Below, in pieces: positions 18,043 to 27,079 of a DNA stretch of 64,000 bases. Both the position numbers and the translations under genes were made by a program. Origin of the DNA: Roseburia intestinalis L1-82 (lineage in GTDB: Bacteria; Bacillota; Clostridia; Lachnospirales; Lachnospiraceae); assembly GCF_900537995.1 (NCBI RefSeq), contig NZ_LR027880.1, forward strand, positions 1,806,001 through 1,870,000, written 5' to 3'. Every line of letters starts with the position of its first letter. The first letter of the stretch is position 1. Under the pieces are notes generated by a model that ran no database searches, was not told where the DNA came from, and saw only the letters and a program-made list of their open reading frames with translations.

Positions 18043-18840
18043 ATGGAAATGAAAAAGCAAAAAGAGTTATTGATTATTATGCCTGCTTATAATGAGGAAA
18101 AGAATATTGAAGCGGTGCTTTATGAGCTGGAAAAGCCGGAAATTTCATCCATTGCGGATATTCTTGTTATGAACGATGCATCTTCTGATTCAACAAACTG
18201 GGTGGTGAAGGCACATGGCCATACATTAGTTACGCATGTGTTTAACCTTGGTTATGGCAGTGCACTGCAGCTTGGATATAAATATGCAATACGAAGAAAA
18301 TACAAATATGTGATACAGATGGATGCGGATGGGCAGCATGATGTCTGCAATATTCCAAAGATTTATGAGAGACTCCGGCAGAGGGATGCAGATGGAAGAT
18401 ATCCGGATATCGTGCTTGGATCGAGGTTTATGGAGGGGAGTTCTGATTTTCCGGTTTCCGTGACCAAAAAACTGGCATATGCGCTGTTCCGCCAGATGAT
18501 CAAAATGACGACGGGACGTCATATCTGTGATCCGACGACAGGACTCCAGGGACTTAGCCGGAAGGCATTTTTGTACTATTCTAAATATAAGCATTTTGAT
18601 GATAAGTATCCGGATGCAAATATGATCATTCAGATGCTGCTGCTTGGATTTAAAGTGGAAGAGATACCGGCAGTCATGCACAACAGGCAGACGGGAGTCA
18701 GTATGCATTCCGGACTGAAACCGGTTATTTATATGTTTCGCATGGTGTTTTCGATTATCGGAGTGGTATTCCGTGTAAAAGTATTAAAAATTGATGCGGG
18801 GGCGGGGAACGAAGATGTTTTTCTGGAAGAACAGAAATAA
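18043..18840 (+). CDS. GT2 polyprenol-phosphate glycosyltransferase (DPM1-like)
   Basis: A 265-residue family 2 glycosyltransferase. The nucleotide-binding start is LLIIMPAYNEEKNI, then VMNDASSDST, and the DXD motif appears in VIQMDADGQHD. The segments NLGYGSALQLGYKYA, LGSRF and CDPTTGLQGLSRKAF are typical of dolichol/undecaprenol-phosphate sugar transferases, which load a single sugar onto a lipid phosphate for use outside by GT-C enzymes. The large membrane protein at 9259 could be such an acceptor enzyme (inference). The start lies behind AAGAGGAG. The 3' end overlaps the following gene by 26 nt. Confidence 0.88.
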   Translation: MEMKKQKELLIIMPAYNEEKNIEAVLYELEKPEISSIADILVMNDASSDSTNWVVKAHGHTLVTHVFNLGYGSALQLGYKYAIRRKYKYVIQMDADGQHDVCNIPKIYERLRQRDADGRYPDIVLGSRFMEGSSDFPVSVTKKLAYALFRQMIKMTTGRHICDPTTGLQGLSRKAFLYYSKYKHFDDKYPDANMIIQMLLLGFKVEEIPAVMHNRQTGVSMHSGLKPVIYMFRMVFSIIGVVFRVKVLKIDAGAGNEDVFLEEQK

Positions 18841-20056
18841 AAAACATTTTACAGTCAGATTTCCGGAGGAGAGCAGGGAAGTATGTACAAATCCGGGCAG
18901 AGGATGGTACCATATTTATACATTTACACTGGATAAAAGAGAGAAAGATGGACTTTTATATCAGCCTTACTGGGATGATGAAACATTAGTGCTGGTACGG
19001 TTTGATATCGGGGCATTTCGTGGAATGAGCCTTTCAGAAGAGGCACTGGAATATGCAGATGAAATTTTAAAATGTTTTCACAGCCGGGGAAAAGAAATCA
19101 TTCTGCGCGTTTTGTATGATACACAGGGGAAAGGAATGGAACGGGAACCGACATTGTTCTCCATTGTTTTAACTCATATGAGGCAGCTTGGAGCTGTTGT
19201 GCGTGCATATGAGAGCGATATCCTTATCACGCAGGGGTTATTTATCGGTAACTGGGGAGAAATGCATGGATCAAAGTTTTTAGATCAGGAATACATCCGG
19301 AAACTCTATGCTGCATGGAGGAAGGCAATTGGACCCGACATCAGAATCGCACTCAGAAAACCGTCTTTTTGCCGTATGGCAGTGACAAATGAGAATGACA
19401 AAGCAGTACCAGGGGTATTTGATGATGCGATTTTTGGCTCAGAAAATCACATGGGAACTTTTGGAGTGAAACGTCGTGCGGACAGTGCATGGACAGAGGA
19501 CTGGTGCATTGCAGATGAAATCGGTTATATGCAGGAAACCTGTGGTCAGATCCCGTTTGGAGGCGAGGTGCTTTCCGGTCAGAATCCTGCTGCAAAGGAA
19601 ATGCTGCGGGCATTGTGTGATTTGCGGGTTTCATATTTGAACAGTATCCATGAAGAGCAGGTTCTGAACCGGTGGAAGCAGATGGAATATGGGGAATGGG
19701 GCAGTTTCTACCAGTATATCGGTGCACATCTGGGGTATCGTTTTGTGGCAGGGAGTGCAGTATTTTATACGGACAGGATTGAGGTGGAGATAGCCAATAC
19801 AGGATTTTCAAATATCTGTGATAAAACAGAACTTGCACTTGTAAGAGAGAATGAGGATGGAACGGAAGAAGTGTATCAGGCAGATTATGATCTTCGGATG
19901 CTGGCAGGACAGGAGACGGTAAAAATCGTATTTCTGCTGTCAGGACTGCAGGATGAGAAGAAGGACAGATATTTTCTGAAACTGACAAGATGCAGAGGAA
20001 ACGTGGCAATCCGTTTTGCAAATGAAGGGGGAGAAGAACGGTTGTATCTCAGATAA
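18815..20056 (+). CDS. DUF4874/DUF4832 protein, cytosolic paralogue
   Basis: A 413-residue protein without signal peptide. It shares with the gene at 23903 the pattern NPGRGWYHIYTF near the start, the central QGLFIGNWGEMHGSKF, and a C-terminal beta-sandwich-like part (FYTDRIEVEIANTGFSNICDK). These are marks of DUF4874 and DUF4832, which form a TIM-barrel-like region resembling glycoside hydrolases; the activity of the family is not established to my knowledge. The conserved Glu in GNWGExHG is a candidate catalytic residue. ATG 18815 lies inside the end of the GT2 gene, with GGGGGCGGGG upstream. The lack of an export signal, next to a membrane-anchored paralogue, is notable. Confidence 0.75.
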   Translation: MFFWKNRNKKHFTVRFPEESREVCTNPGRGWYHIYTFTLDKREKDGLLYQPYWDDETLVLVRFDIGAFRGMSLSEEALEYADEILKCFHSRGKEIILRVLYDTQGKGMEREPTLFSIVLTHMRQLGAVVRAYESDILITQGLFIGNWGEMHGSKFLDQEYIRKLYAAWRKAIGPDIRIALRKPSFCRMAVTNENDKAVPGVFDDAIFGSENHMGTFGVKRRADSAWTEDWCIADEIGYMQETCGQIPFGGEVLSGQNPAAKEMLRALCDLRVSYLNSIHEEQVLNRWKQMEYGEWGSFYQYIGAHLGYRFVAGSAVFYTDRIEVEIANTGFSNICDKTELALVRENEDGTEEVYQADYDLRMLAGQETVKIVFLLSGLQDEKKDRYFLKLTRCRGNVAIRFANEGGEERLYLR

Positions 20057-20075
20057 AAAGGGAGCATGGAAAAAC

Positions 20076-21062
20076 ATGACGAAAGAAACAGATAAGATCA
20101 GTGTGATCGTGCCGGTATATAATGTGAAAAACTATTTAGAAGACTGCGTGCAAAGTATTACACACCAGACGTATCCGGATCTGGAGATCCTTCTGATCGA
20201 TGATGGTTCCGATGATGGTTCCGGGGAGATCTGTGACAGACTTCAGATGACGGATGCACGGATCAGGGTATTTCACGAAAAACATAAGGGTGTATCCGGT
20301 GCAAGAAATAAAGGACTGAAAGAGGCGGCTGGCGCATATATCGCATTTGTTGATTCGGATGATGTATTAGAACCGGATATGTATACCTATCTGATCCGGC
20401 TTTTAAAAACACATGAAGCACAGATTGCTGCATGCTCCGGTTGGTATAAATATGATGCCGGTGTGGGGAAAAAATTTGAAAGTCCGGCAGATGTGGTCTG
20501 CATGAACGGAAGAGAAGCGCTTGGTGTTTTGCATGAGAGAAGCTACCTGCGTGCCTATGTCTGGAACAAATTGTTTCAGCGGGAGGTCCTTGACGGAATT
20601 CGTTTTTCAACGGAATTGTCGTTTGCGGAAGATTACGAGATGTTCTGCCGGGTATTAGAACAGTGTGACACGATTGTGTGCGGAACAAAAGCGGAGTATT
20701 ACTATATGCAGAGAAAATCCGGCATATGTAATCGTGGATACGACGGGATATACCAGAAGGCAATGATGATGTTTGAGGATTACTGCAATGTGTATTCCCG
20801 CAGATATCCCCAATATAAAAAAATATTTGAGAACCATTATCTGTTTGACCTGATGGGGATGGCTGCCGCAATGAGCCGGAATGGCAATTATGTTGCTGCA
20901 GACTGCAGAAAAATAAAAAAATACGTCAGGCAGAAACTGCCACAATATCTTACAGATAAAAAGGTTTCTCTTTACTTAAAGGGAAGTGCCTGTGTGGTCA
21001 GTGTCAGTGTGAGAGCGTTTGGTGCGGTCTATCGGATGCTGCACTGCGCAGAATTTGAATAA
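20076..21062 (+). CDS. GT2-family glycosyltransferase
   Basis: A 328-residue GT-A transferase. It has KISVIVPVYNVKNYLEDCVQSI at the start, EILLIDDGSDDGSGEICD, GVSGARNKGL and the DXD-bearing segment IAFVDSDDVLEPDMY. The C-terminal part (WNKLFQREVL, FAEDYEM) is common in capsule and exopolysaccharide transferases of Firmicutes. ATG 20076 is chosen since AAAAGGGAG precedes it; the longer frame runs back into the DUF4874 gene. It is followed after 45 nt by a flippase, so the pair may assemble and move a repeat unit. Confidence 0.9.
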   Translation: MTKETDKISVIVPVYNVKNYLEDCVQSITHQTYPDLEILLIDDGSDDGSGEICDRLQMTDARIRVFHEKHKGVSGARNKGLKEAAGAYIAFVDSDDVLEPDMYTYLIRLLKTHEAQIAACSGWYKYDAGVGKKFESPADVVCMNGREALGVLHERSYLRAYVWNKLFQREVLDGIRFSTELSFAEDYEMFCRVLEQCDTIVCGTKAEYYYMQRKSGICNRGYDGIYQKAMMMFEDYCNVYSRRYPQYKKIFENHYLFDLMGMAAAMSRNGNYVAADCRKIKKYVRQKLPQYLTDKKVSLYLKGSACVVSVSVRAFGAVYRMLHCAEFE

Positions 21063-21107
21063 TCTGATAGAAACTCTGAGAAAAATGAAAGAAAGGTGAG
21101 AACACAT

Positions 21108-22652
21108 ATGGAGAAGAGCAGAACAGAATATTCGACCATGAATACCGTGGTTGCCATGATCTCAAGGATTGCTGCGATTCTGATGGGGTTTGTGACACGT
21201 GTGGTATTTACACACACACTCAGTGAGAGTTATGTCGGAATCAATGGACTTTTCACGGATATCTTAAATGTACTCTCACTGACAGAGCTTGGTGTGGAAA
21301 CGGCGATCAGTTATGCACTCTATCGTCCAATCGCACAGGGAGATATCAGAAAACAGCAGATCCTGATGCGGATGTTTAGGACATTTTATCGTATCACGGC
21401 AGGCTGTGTGGTAGTGTTAGGATTGTCGATCATTCCCTTTTTTGATGTTCTCATGAAAAACCGGCCGGATGTTGATCATCTGATGCTGATTTATTTTTTA
21501 TATCTGGCAAATTCAGTCGTTTCTTATCTGCTGGTATATAAACGTACCCTGATCGAAGTGCATCAGTTAAACTATATTGTTCTTTTATACCAGACGGCAT
21601 TTCTGATCTTACAGGATATCTGTCAGATCGTCATTTTATTTACGACACACAACTTTATTTTTTTCCTGAGTATTTATATTGTATGTACACTGCTCTCTAA
21701 TATCTGCATTTCCCGAAAGGCGGATCGTATGTATCCGTACCTGAAAGAGAAAACGAAAGAGCAGCTGCCGGAGGATGAAAGAAAAGATATATTCCGCAAT
21801 ATAAAAGCCATGCTGATGCATAAACTTGGAAATGTGGTGGTCAATAATACCGATAATCTGCTGATTTCTTCTTTTGTGGGCGTCATCAGTGTTGGCATTT
21901 ATTCTAATTATTTCCTTCTGATCGGCTCAGTCAGACAGGTGTTAGACCAGATTTTTCAGGGAATCACCGCAAGTGTTGGTAATCTGGGAGCTACAGAAGA
22001 TGAGGGCAGGGTAAAAAGCATTTTTGAGACTGCTTTTTTTATCGGAAACTGGCTTTACGGGGCGGCGGCGATCTGCTTGTATGAACTTTTAAATCCGTTT
22101 GTGGAGCTCGCTTTCGGAAAGCAGTATCTGTTTGATATGCCGGTGGTCTTAATCTTATGTATTAACTTTTATATCAATGGAACGAGAAAAGCGGTGCTGA
22201 CATTCCGGGACTCGCTTGGATTGTTCTGGTTTGACCGGTATAAAGCACTGGTGGAAGCGGTGTTAAACCTTGCTATTTCACTGATTCTGGTATGGAAATT
22301 TGGAACATTCGGAGTGTTTGCCGGAACATTTCTCTCTACCATGCTCACCTCTGTATGGGTGGAACCATATGTGCTGTACAGACACAGACTGCATGCGAAG
22401 GTGGCTCCGTTTTTTGTCCGCTATGTGATCTATACAGCGGTAACCGGTGTGATCTGGTATGGAACAGACCGGCTTTGCTTATTTGCGGATGGTGGAAGGG
22501 TGATCGTATTTTTAAAGAGATTTTTCATATGTGCTGTGGTGCCGAGCCTTGTGATGCTTCTTTGCTTTTGCCACACAAAAGAATTTGGAATTGTAAAGAG
22601 AAAAGCACTTGCTATATGGAAAAAGAGGTGGACAGATGGAAGAAAAAAATAA
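21108..22652 (+). CDS. Oligosaccharide flippase / polysaccharide transporter (MOP family)
   Basis: A 514-residue polytopic protein with about 12-14 membrane helices. The N-terminus (STMNTVVAMISRIAAILMGFVTRVVFTHTL) and GINGLFTDILNVLSLTELGVETAI are typical of Wzx/RfbX-like and related Firmicute transporters that move lipid-linked oligosaccharides to the outer face. It is distinct from PelG and lies far downstream in the same run, which suggests a second export step or a second polymer. ATG 21108 follows GAAAGGTGAG. The 3' end overlaps the nucleotidyltransferase gene by 17 nt. Confidence 0.85.
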   Translation: MEKSRTEYSTMNTVVAMISRIAAILMGFVTRVVFTHTLSESYVGINGLFTDILNVLSLTELGVETAISYALYRPIAQGDIRKQQILMRMFRTFYRITAGCVVVLGLSIIPFFDVLMKNRPDVDHLMLIYFLYLANSVVSYLLVYKRTLIEVHQLNYIVLLYQTAFLILQDICQIVILFTTHNFIFFLSIYIVCTLLSNICISRKADRMYPYLKEKTKEQLPEDERKDIFRNIKAMLMHKLGNVVVNNTDNLLISSFVGVISVGIYSNYFLLIGSVRQVLDQIFQGITASVGNLGATEDEGRVKSIFETAFFIGNWLYGAAAICLYELLNPFVELAFGKQYLFDMPVVLILCINFYINGTRKAVLTFRDSLGLFWFDRYKALVEAVLNLAISLILVWKFGTFGVFAGTFLSTMLTSVWVEPYVLYRHRLHAKVAPFFVRYVIYTAVTGVIWYGTDRLCLFADGGRVIVFLKRFFICAVVPSLVMLLCFCHTKEFGIVKRKALAIWKKRWTDGRKK

Positions 22653-23901
22653 AGAGAAAGAACTTATATTGTGCAGTCTTTTGGATGCAGCACTACATGC
22701 AGAACCGCATGTAGAAAATCAGGCAGCTTTAAAGCAGAAATGGGAACGATTAAAACAACAGGAAACGGACTGGGAAAGTATTCTTTCCATAGCGGATCGT
22801 CATCGTGTGCTGCCGCTTTTGTATGACGTATTGGAAAATATTCTGCCAGAGGACGGGGCAGACTGGAAAAGAGTGCAGGAGAGAAGTACGCAGACTGTAT
22901 GGCAGTCCTACCGTCTGCTTTTTATGAGCCGGTATGTGACAGGTCTTTTGAAAGATGCGGGAATTGATACGATATTATTAAAGGGAAGCGGCGTAGCAGG
23001 ACTTTATCCGGTGCCGGAACTGCGCAAGTCGGGGGATGTTGATCTTTTAGTTGAGAACGGAAAGATGGCGCAGGAGGCTGGCAGATGTCTGCAGGTGCAT
23101 GGATTTGTGGCAGAGAGCGGACATCAGGAAAATCACCATCTTACTTATATGAGCCCGGAAGGAATCCGTTTAGAGCTGCACAGTGCATTAGTGGAGCCGT
23201 TTGATTCAACGGAAGTGAACACTTTTTTGGAAAAATGTCAGAAAGATTTTTTTGAAAACAGGGTTACTGAAAATGTCATGGGAGTGGATTTTTTCCTGGC
23301 CTCGCCATCATATCAGGCATTTTATCTGTTATTACATATGCTGCAGCATTTTTTGCGTTCCGGATTTGGCTTAAAACTTCTTTGCGACTGGGTTGTATTC
23401 TGGGAACATGGATGTACGGCAGAGGAGGAAGCAAAATTTTTAACACTGGTCAGAGAATGCGGCATCTTAAATCTTGCATGTGTAGTTACGTTATTTTGTG
23501 TCAGATATCTGGGATTATCAGAAAACAAGGTGCAGTTTCTGGAAAAGGCAGGAGAAGCCGGGGCAATGAAAGAGGAGGCTTACCTGGAAGAGTTTTTTAC
23601 AGAGATCATGGAAGCCGAGGAATTTGGTGAAGCAGATTCAAAACGCATGGTAGCCATGAGGGGAACAGGATGGATTGATTATATCAGGGAGTTTCATCAT
23701 CAGATGCACCTAAGCCATCCGAAAGCCGGGCAGTATAAAATACTTTATCCCATTCTGTGGGTAAGGACATTTTTCGGTTTTGTATACCGCAACCGGAAAC
23801 TTCGTGGAATATCAAGTATTGCCATCTTAAAAAATGCAAAGAAACGAAGCCGGCTGGTAACGAAGATGAAGCTGTTTCAAAAGAATAAATACGAGGAATA
23901 A
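22636..23901 (+). CDS. Nucleotidyltransferase family protein (NTP_transf_5 type)
   Basis: A 421-residue protein of the uncharacterised nucleotidyltransferase family often found near PqqD-like and HPr-kinase-like genes in polysaccharide and lasso-peptide clusters. Core motifs are ILLKGSGVAGLYP and RKSGDVDLLVEN, with the two acidic metal-binding residues in DVD. A third acidic position is likely in GIRLELHSAL. The transferred nucleotide and the acceptor are unknown. ATG 22636 lies behind AAGAGGTGG inside the flippase 3' end. It completes, with the PqqD gene (5894) and kinase-like gene (30911), a set seen together in other loci. Confidence 0.82.
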   Translation: MEEKNKEKELILCSLLDAALHAEPHVENQAALKQKWERLKQQETDWESILSIADRHRVLPLLYDVLENILPEDGADWKRVQERSTQTVWQSYRLLFMSRYVTGLLKDAGIDTILLKGSGVAGLYPVPELRKSGDVDLLVENGKMAQEAGRCLQVHGFVAESGHQENHHLTYMSPEGIRLELHSALVEPFDSTEVNTFLEKCQKDFFENRVTENVMGVDFFLASPSYQAFYLLLHMLQHFLRSGFGLKLLCDWVVFWEHGCTAEEEAKFLTLVRECGILNLACVVTLFCVRYLGLSENKVQFLEKAGEAGAMKEEAYLEEFFTEIMEAEEFGEADSKRMVAMRGTGWIDYIREFHHQMHLSHPKAGQYKILYPILWVRTFFGFVYRNRKLRGISSIAILKNAKKRSRLVTKMKLFQKNKYEE

Positions 23902-23902
23902 G

Positions 23903-25324
23903 ATGAGAAAAAAATTACTGTTTTTCATTTTGTTTGTGTTAATGATCACCGGAATTGCTGTGGGGATACATGATTATTTTCACTGGCAGGTAATGCTTAC
24001 CACGGAGACTTTTACGGAATCTACGGAGAAAATCTGGAATCCGAATCGTGGATTTTATCATATTTATGGTTTTCTGATTTCGGATGAACCGGCGGATATG
24101 AGTGAGCAGTTAGACAGGCAGATGCAAAAAGATACAGATCATGCCCTTGCCATGGCGCAGATCAATTTAAGGGAATACCGGGACAAAGAAATATCAAAGG
24201 AAGGTCTGCAGAATATCGAAAGACTTTTTCAGGCGATGTCTGTGACAAAAGAGCACTGGATCGTACGGTTTTTGTATGACTGGAATGGGGAAAATGAGAA
24301 GTATGAACCGGAGAGTATCGATTTTGTGATAAAACATATGCAGCAGGTTGGAGGAATATTAACAGAATACAGTGACTCTGTGTTTACATTACAGGGGCTC
24401 TTTGTCGGCAACTGGGGGGAACTCAATGGGACAAAGTATGCAGATCAGCAGTCTTTACAGCAGCTTGCAAAACAGCTTGTAAAATCGACGGATAGCCAGA
24501 TGTATCTTGCAGTGCGGACACCGGTACAGTGGCGGAAGATCCTGGAAAGTGCAGATGCAGACTTGCAGGAAGATCGTAAAAATCCGCTGTATGACAGGCT
24601 TGGACTGTTCAATGACGGAATGTTAGGAAGTGGCAATGACTGTGGTACTTATGGTGAAAAAAGTGCCGCAGAGGCAGGTACAGATCAGGCGTGGAACCGC
24701 ATGGAAGAACTTACTTTTCAGGAAAAATTGTGTTCCCGTGTGCCAAATGGCGGGGAGGTCATCATAGACAATGAATATAATGATTTAGAGTGCGCTATTG
24801 CGGATTTAAAAACCATGCATGTGACTTATCTGAATCAGGACTATGATGCGGCAGTATTAGAAAAGTGGGCGTCATCTGCGGTACAGACATCGGACTGCTT
24901 TGACGGGATGGAAGGACTTTCGTATATAGAGAGGCATTTAGGTTACCGTCTGGTGTTGTCGGATGTTTTTATGCAGCATGATTTCTGGGAAGATACGGCA
25001 GAAATAAAAGTGTCACTTAAGAATGTCGGATTTGCACCGGTCTATAAAGAGTGTGAACCGGTATTCCTTGTGAAAGATGAAACAGGTCAGACGATTTATG
25101 AGGGAATCCCCTCAGGGGCTATTGCGTCACTTGCCGGGGGAAATGAAGCAGAAAAAAAGGAGAACTTTTTAACAAATATACCGCTTCGGGGTGTAAAGGC
25201 TGGATGTTACAGTGTATATTTTGCGGTGCGGGATACGGCGACCGGCAGTTTTATCACATTCGCAAATGATCAGAAAATAGAACAGGAAGGATATAAGATC
25301 GGAACCATTTTACTGGAATCGTAA
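23903..25324 (+). CDS. DUF4832 protein, membrane-anchored paralogue
   Basis: A 473-residue protein with an N-terminal membrane anchor or uncleaved signal (KKLLFFILFVLMITGIAVGI). It shares NPNRGFYHIYGF, LQGLFVGNWGELNGTKYAD, the motif region PNGGEVI and the C-terminal immunoglobulin-like part with the paralogue at 18815. The barrel part resembles glycoside hydrolases, so an extracytoplasmic role on the cluster's polysaccharide is plausible but unproven. It ends the main operon: its last eight codons and stop form part of a 16-bp hairpin terminator (25298-25336). Confidence 0.75.
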   Translation: MRKKLLFFILFVLMITGIAVGIHDYFHWQVMLTTETFTESTEKIWNPNRGFYHIYGFLISDEPADMSEQLDRQMQKDTDHALAMAQINLREYRDKEISKEGLQNIERLFQAMSVTKEHWIVRFLYDWNGENEKYEPESIDFVIKHMQQVGGILTEYSDSVFTLQGLFVGNWGELNGTKYADQQSLQQLAKQLVKSTDSQMYLAVRTPVQWRKILESADADLQEDRKNPLYDRLGLFNDGMLGSGNDCGTYGEKSAAEAGTDQAWNRMEELTFQEKLCSRVPNGGEVIIDNEYNDLECAIADLKTMHVTYLNQDYDAAVLEKWASSAVQTSDCFDGMEGLSYIERHLGYRLVLSDVFMQHDFWEDTAEIKVSLKNVGFAPVYKECEPVFLVKDETGQTIYEGIPSGAIASLAGGNEAEKKENFLTNIPLRGVKAGCYSVYFAVRDTATGSFITFANDQKIEQEGYKIGTILLES

Positions 25325-25340
25325 AATGGTTCCGATTTTG
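25298..25340 (+). terminator. Terminator of the pel operon, overlapping the last codons
   Basis: Stem 25298-25313 pairs with 25321-25336 (16 bp, 7-nt loop) and is followed by TTTTGTTT. The stop codon TAA (25322-25324) lies within the right arm. Confidence 0.88.
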
Positions 25341-25438
25341 TTTAGAAATAATTTCGAAAATATTTAAGAAAAGCTGTCCGTTCTCTTAAGAGTTTTCCCG
25401 TAAGATTATCTGTGAAAGGAAAGGGAGGGAAGCTTAGG

Positions 25439-26485
25439 ATGGAGAACAGAGAAAAATATCTGAGTTTTGTGGTTCCATGTTACAACTCTGAAAGTTATAT
25501 GGCGAGGTGTATCGAATCGCTTCTGCCGGGCGGAGAAGATGTGGAGATCATTATTATAGATGACGGTTCAAAGGATAAGACAGTGGAGATCGCGGATGCA
25601 TATCAAAAACAATATCCGGATCTTGTGAAAGTGATACATAAGGAGAACGGTGGACACGGTTCCGGTGTCAATGCGGGACTTGCCTGCGCAAGGGGTGTTT
25701 ATTTTAAGGTGGTGGACTCCGATGACTGGCTGGACGGAACTGCCTATCAGAAACTTTTAGAAAAAATCAGATATTACTGCAAAGAGGCGGGAAGGGGCGA
25801 AGAAAAGCCGGATCTGTTTGTCTGCAACTATGTATACAATCATCTGGAGCAGCAGATAACGCGCAGTATGGGATACGGGAATGTGTTTCCTGCAGAAAAA
25901 ATCTGCCACTGGAGTGAGACAGGGCATTTCCTGCCGTCCCAGTATCTGGTCATGCATGCCTTGGTTTACCGCACGGAAATATTGCGGCAGTCGGGAATTG
26001 TTCTGCCGGAGCATACGTTTTATGTGGACAATCTGTTTGCCTACTGCCCGCTGCCGTATGTCAGAAATATTTTTTATATGGATATTGATCTGTACCAGTA
26101 TTATCTTGGCAGGGATGACCAGTCTGTCAACGAGCAGATGTTAAAAAAGCGGATCGACCAGCAGATGAAAGTGACCAGAATGGTGATCGCGGGGGCAGAT
26201 CTTACAAAAATAAAAGAGAAGGAACCAAAACTGGCATCGTATATGTACCGCAATATCTCGATCATGATGGCGATCTCATCGATTCACCTGCTTTTGATCG
26301 GAAATGAGGAAGCACTGGAAAAGCGAAAGAATCTGTGGGGAGAGATCAAAACATCCAATCCGAAACTGTACTATAAATTGAAATACGCGAGTCTGAGCGG
26401 ATGGACGGATCTGCCCGGAGCAGTTGGAAGGCGGCTGACCATTGGCGGTTACCGTCTTGCGAATGCAGTTTACAGATTTCAGTAA
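25439..26485 (+). CDS. GT2-family glycosyltransferase
   Basis: A 348-residue GT-A transferase. It has KYLSFVVPCYNSESYMARCIESLL, EIIIIDDGSKDKTVEIAD, GGHGSGVNAGLACARG and the DXD region FKVVDSDDWLD. The pattern matches Firmicute glycosyltransferases that act on teichoic-acid-like or surface polymers. It starts at ATG 25439, 8 nt after AAGGGAGGG, beyond the terminator of the preceding operon, so it probably has its own transcript with the next two genes (39-nt gap, then overlap). Confidence 0.88.
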   Translation: MENREKYLSFVVPCYNSESYMARCIESLLPGGEDVEIIIIDDGSKDKTVEIADAYQKQYPDLVKVIHKENGGHGSGVNAGLACARGVYFKVVDSDDWLDGTAYQKLLEKIRYYCKEAGRGEEKPDLFVCNYVYNHLEQQITRSMGYGNVFPAEKICHWSETGHFLPSQYLVMHALVYRTEILRQSGIVLPEHTFYVDNLFAYCPLPYVRNIFYMDIDLYQYYLGRDDQSVNEQMLKKRIDQQMKVTRMVIAGADLTKIKEKEPKLASYMYRNISIMMAISSIHLLLIGNEEALEKRKNLWGEIKTSNPKLYYKLKYASLSGWTDLPGAVGRRLTIGGYRLANAVYRFQ

Positions 26486-26524
26486 AATGCAAAAAATAGA
26501 AAAAACAGGAAGGAACCAAAGAAT

Positions 26525-27079
26525 ATGGCACACATATATATTGCATTAGTGGACACACCAGGGTTTTTTGCATCTCTGATCAGACATTATCTGGGACAGA
26601 AATACGTTCATGTGGTACTGTCACTTGATGAACAGTTGTCGGAAGCTTACAGTTTTGGAAGAAGAAATCCGTATATCCCGTTGATTGCAGGATTTGAGCG
26701 CGAGTGGAGCAGACAGATCGCGGGGGCGTTTCCGACGGCTGAGTACCGGATCTGTGAACTGGACTGCACCGGTGAACAGAAAGAAGCGATCCGTGAACGC
26801 CTGCATAAGGATTACAAAAACAGATTCCATATGCACTATGCGGCTGCTGGACTGTTGACCCTGCTCTGCCACCGGAAATTTTACCTAAAAAACCAGTATA
26901 CATGTTCATCTTATCTGGCAGAAGTGTTAGGGGAACAGGGGATTTTCATATCGGAGAAACATTTTTCACTGGTCACCCCGAAGGATGTCTGTGAATACAA
27001 AAACTGCCGCGTGGTGTTTGAGGGACGTCTTTCAGATCTGATCGTGCGGGAAGAACAGGCGGTTGCTTATGAAACGTAA
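26525..27079 (+). CDS. Permuted papain-fold amidase-like protein (YiiX/C92 type)
   Basis: A 184-residue protein with the circularly permuted NlpC/P60-like pattern. The catalytic His is probably in YVHVVLSLD (near residue 28) and the Cys in QYTCSSYLAEVLGEQG (near residue 124), which is the His-before-Cys order of the permuted class. Members of this class act on amide or ester bonds of lipids and peptides. No signal peptide is seen. It lies between a GT2 and a YbhN-type membrane protein and overlaps the latter by 11 nt. Substrate unknown. Confidence 0.65.
   Translation: MAHIYIALVDTPGFFASLIRHYLGQKYVHVVLSLDEQLSEAYSFGRRNPYIPLIAGFEREWSRQIAGAFPTAEYRICELDCTGEQKEAIRERLHKDYKNRFHMHYAAAGLLTLLCHRKFYLKNQYTCSSYLAEVLGEQGIFISEKHFSLVTPKDVCEYKNCRVVFEGRLSDLIVREEQAVAYET

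Noticed and set aside
19353..20021. Long minus-strand frame (222 codons) inside the DUF4874 gene
   Set aside because: It is antisense to a well supported gene, rich in His/Pro/Ser/Cys as shadow frames are, and has no ribosome site.
20263..20871. Minus-strand frame of 202 codons over the GT2 gene
   Set aside because: Shadow of a GT-A transferase; no start signal.
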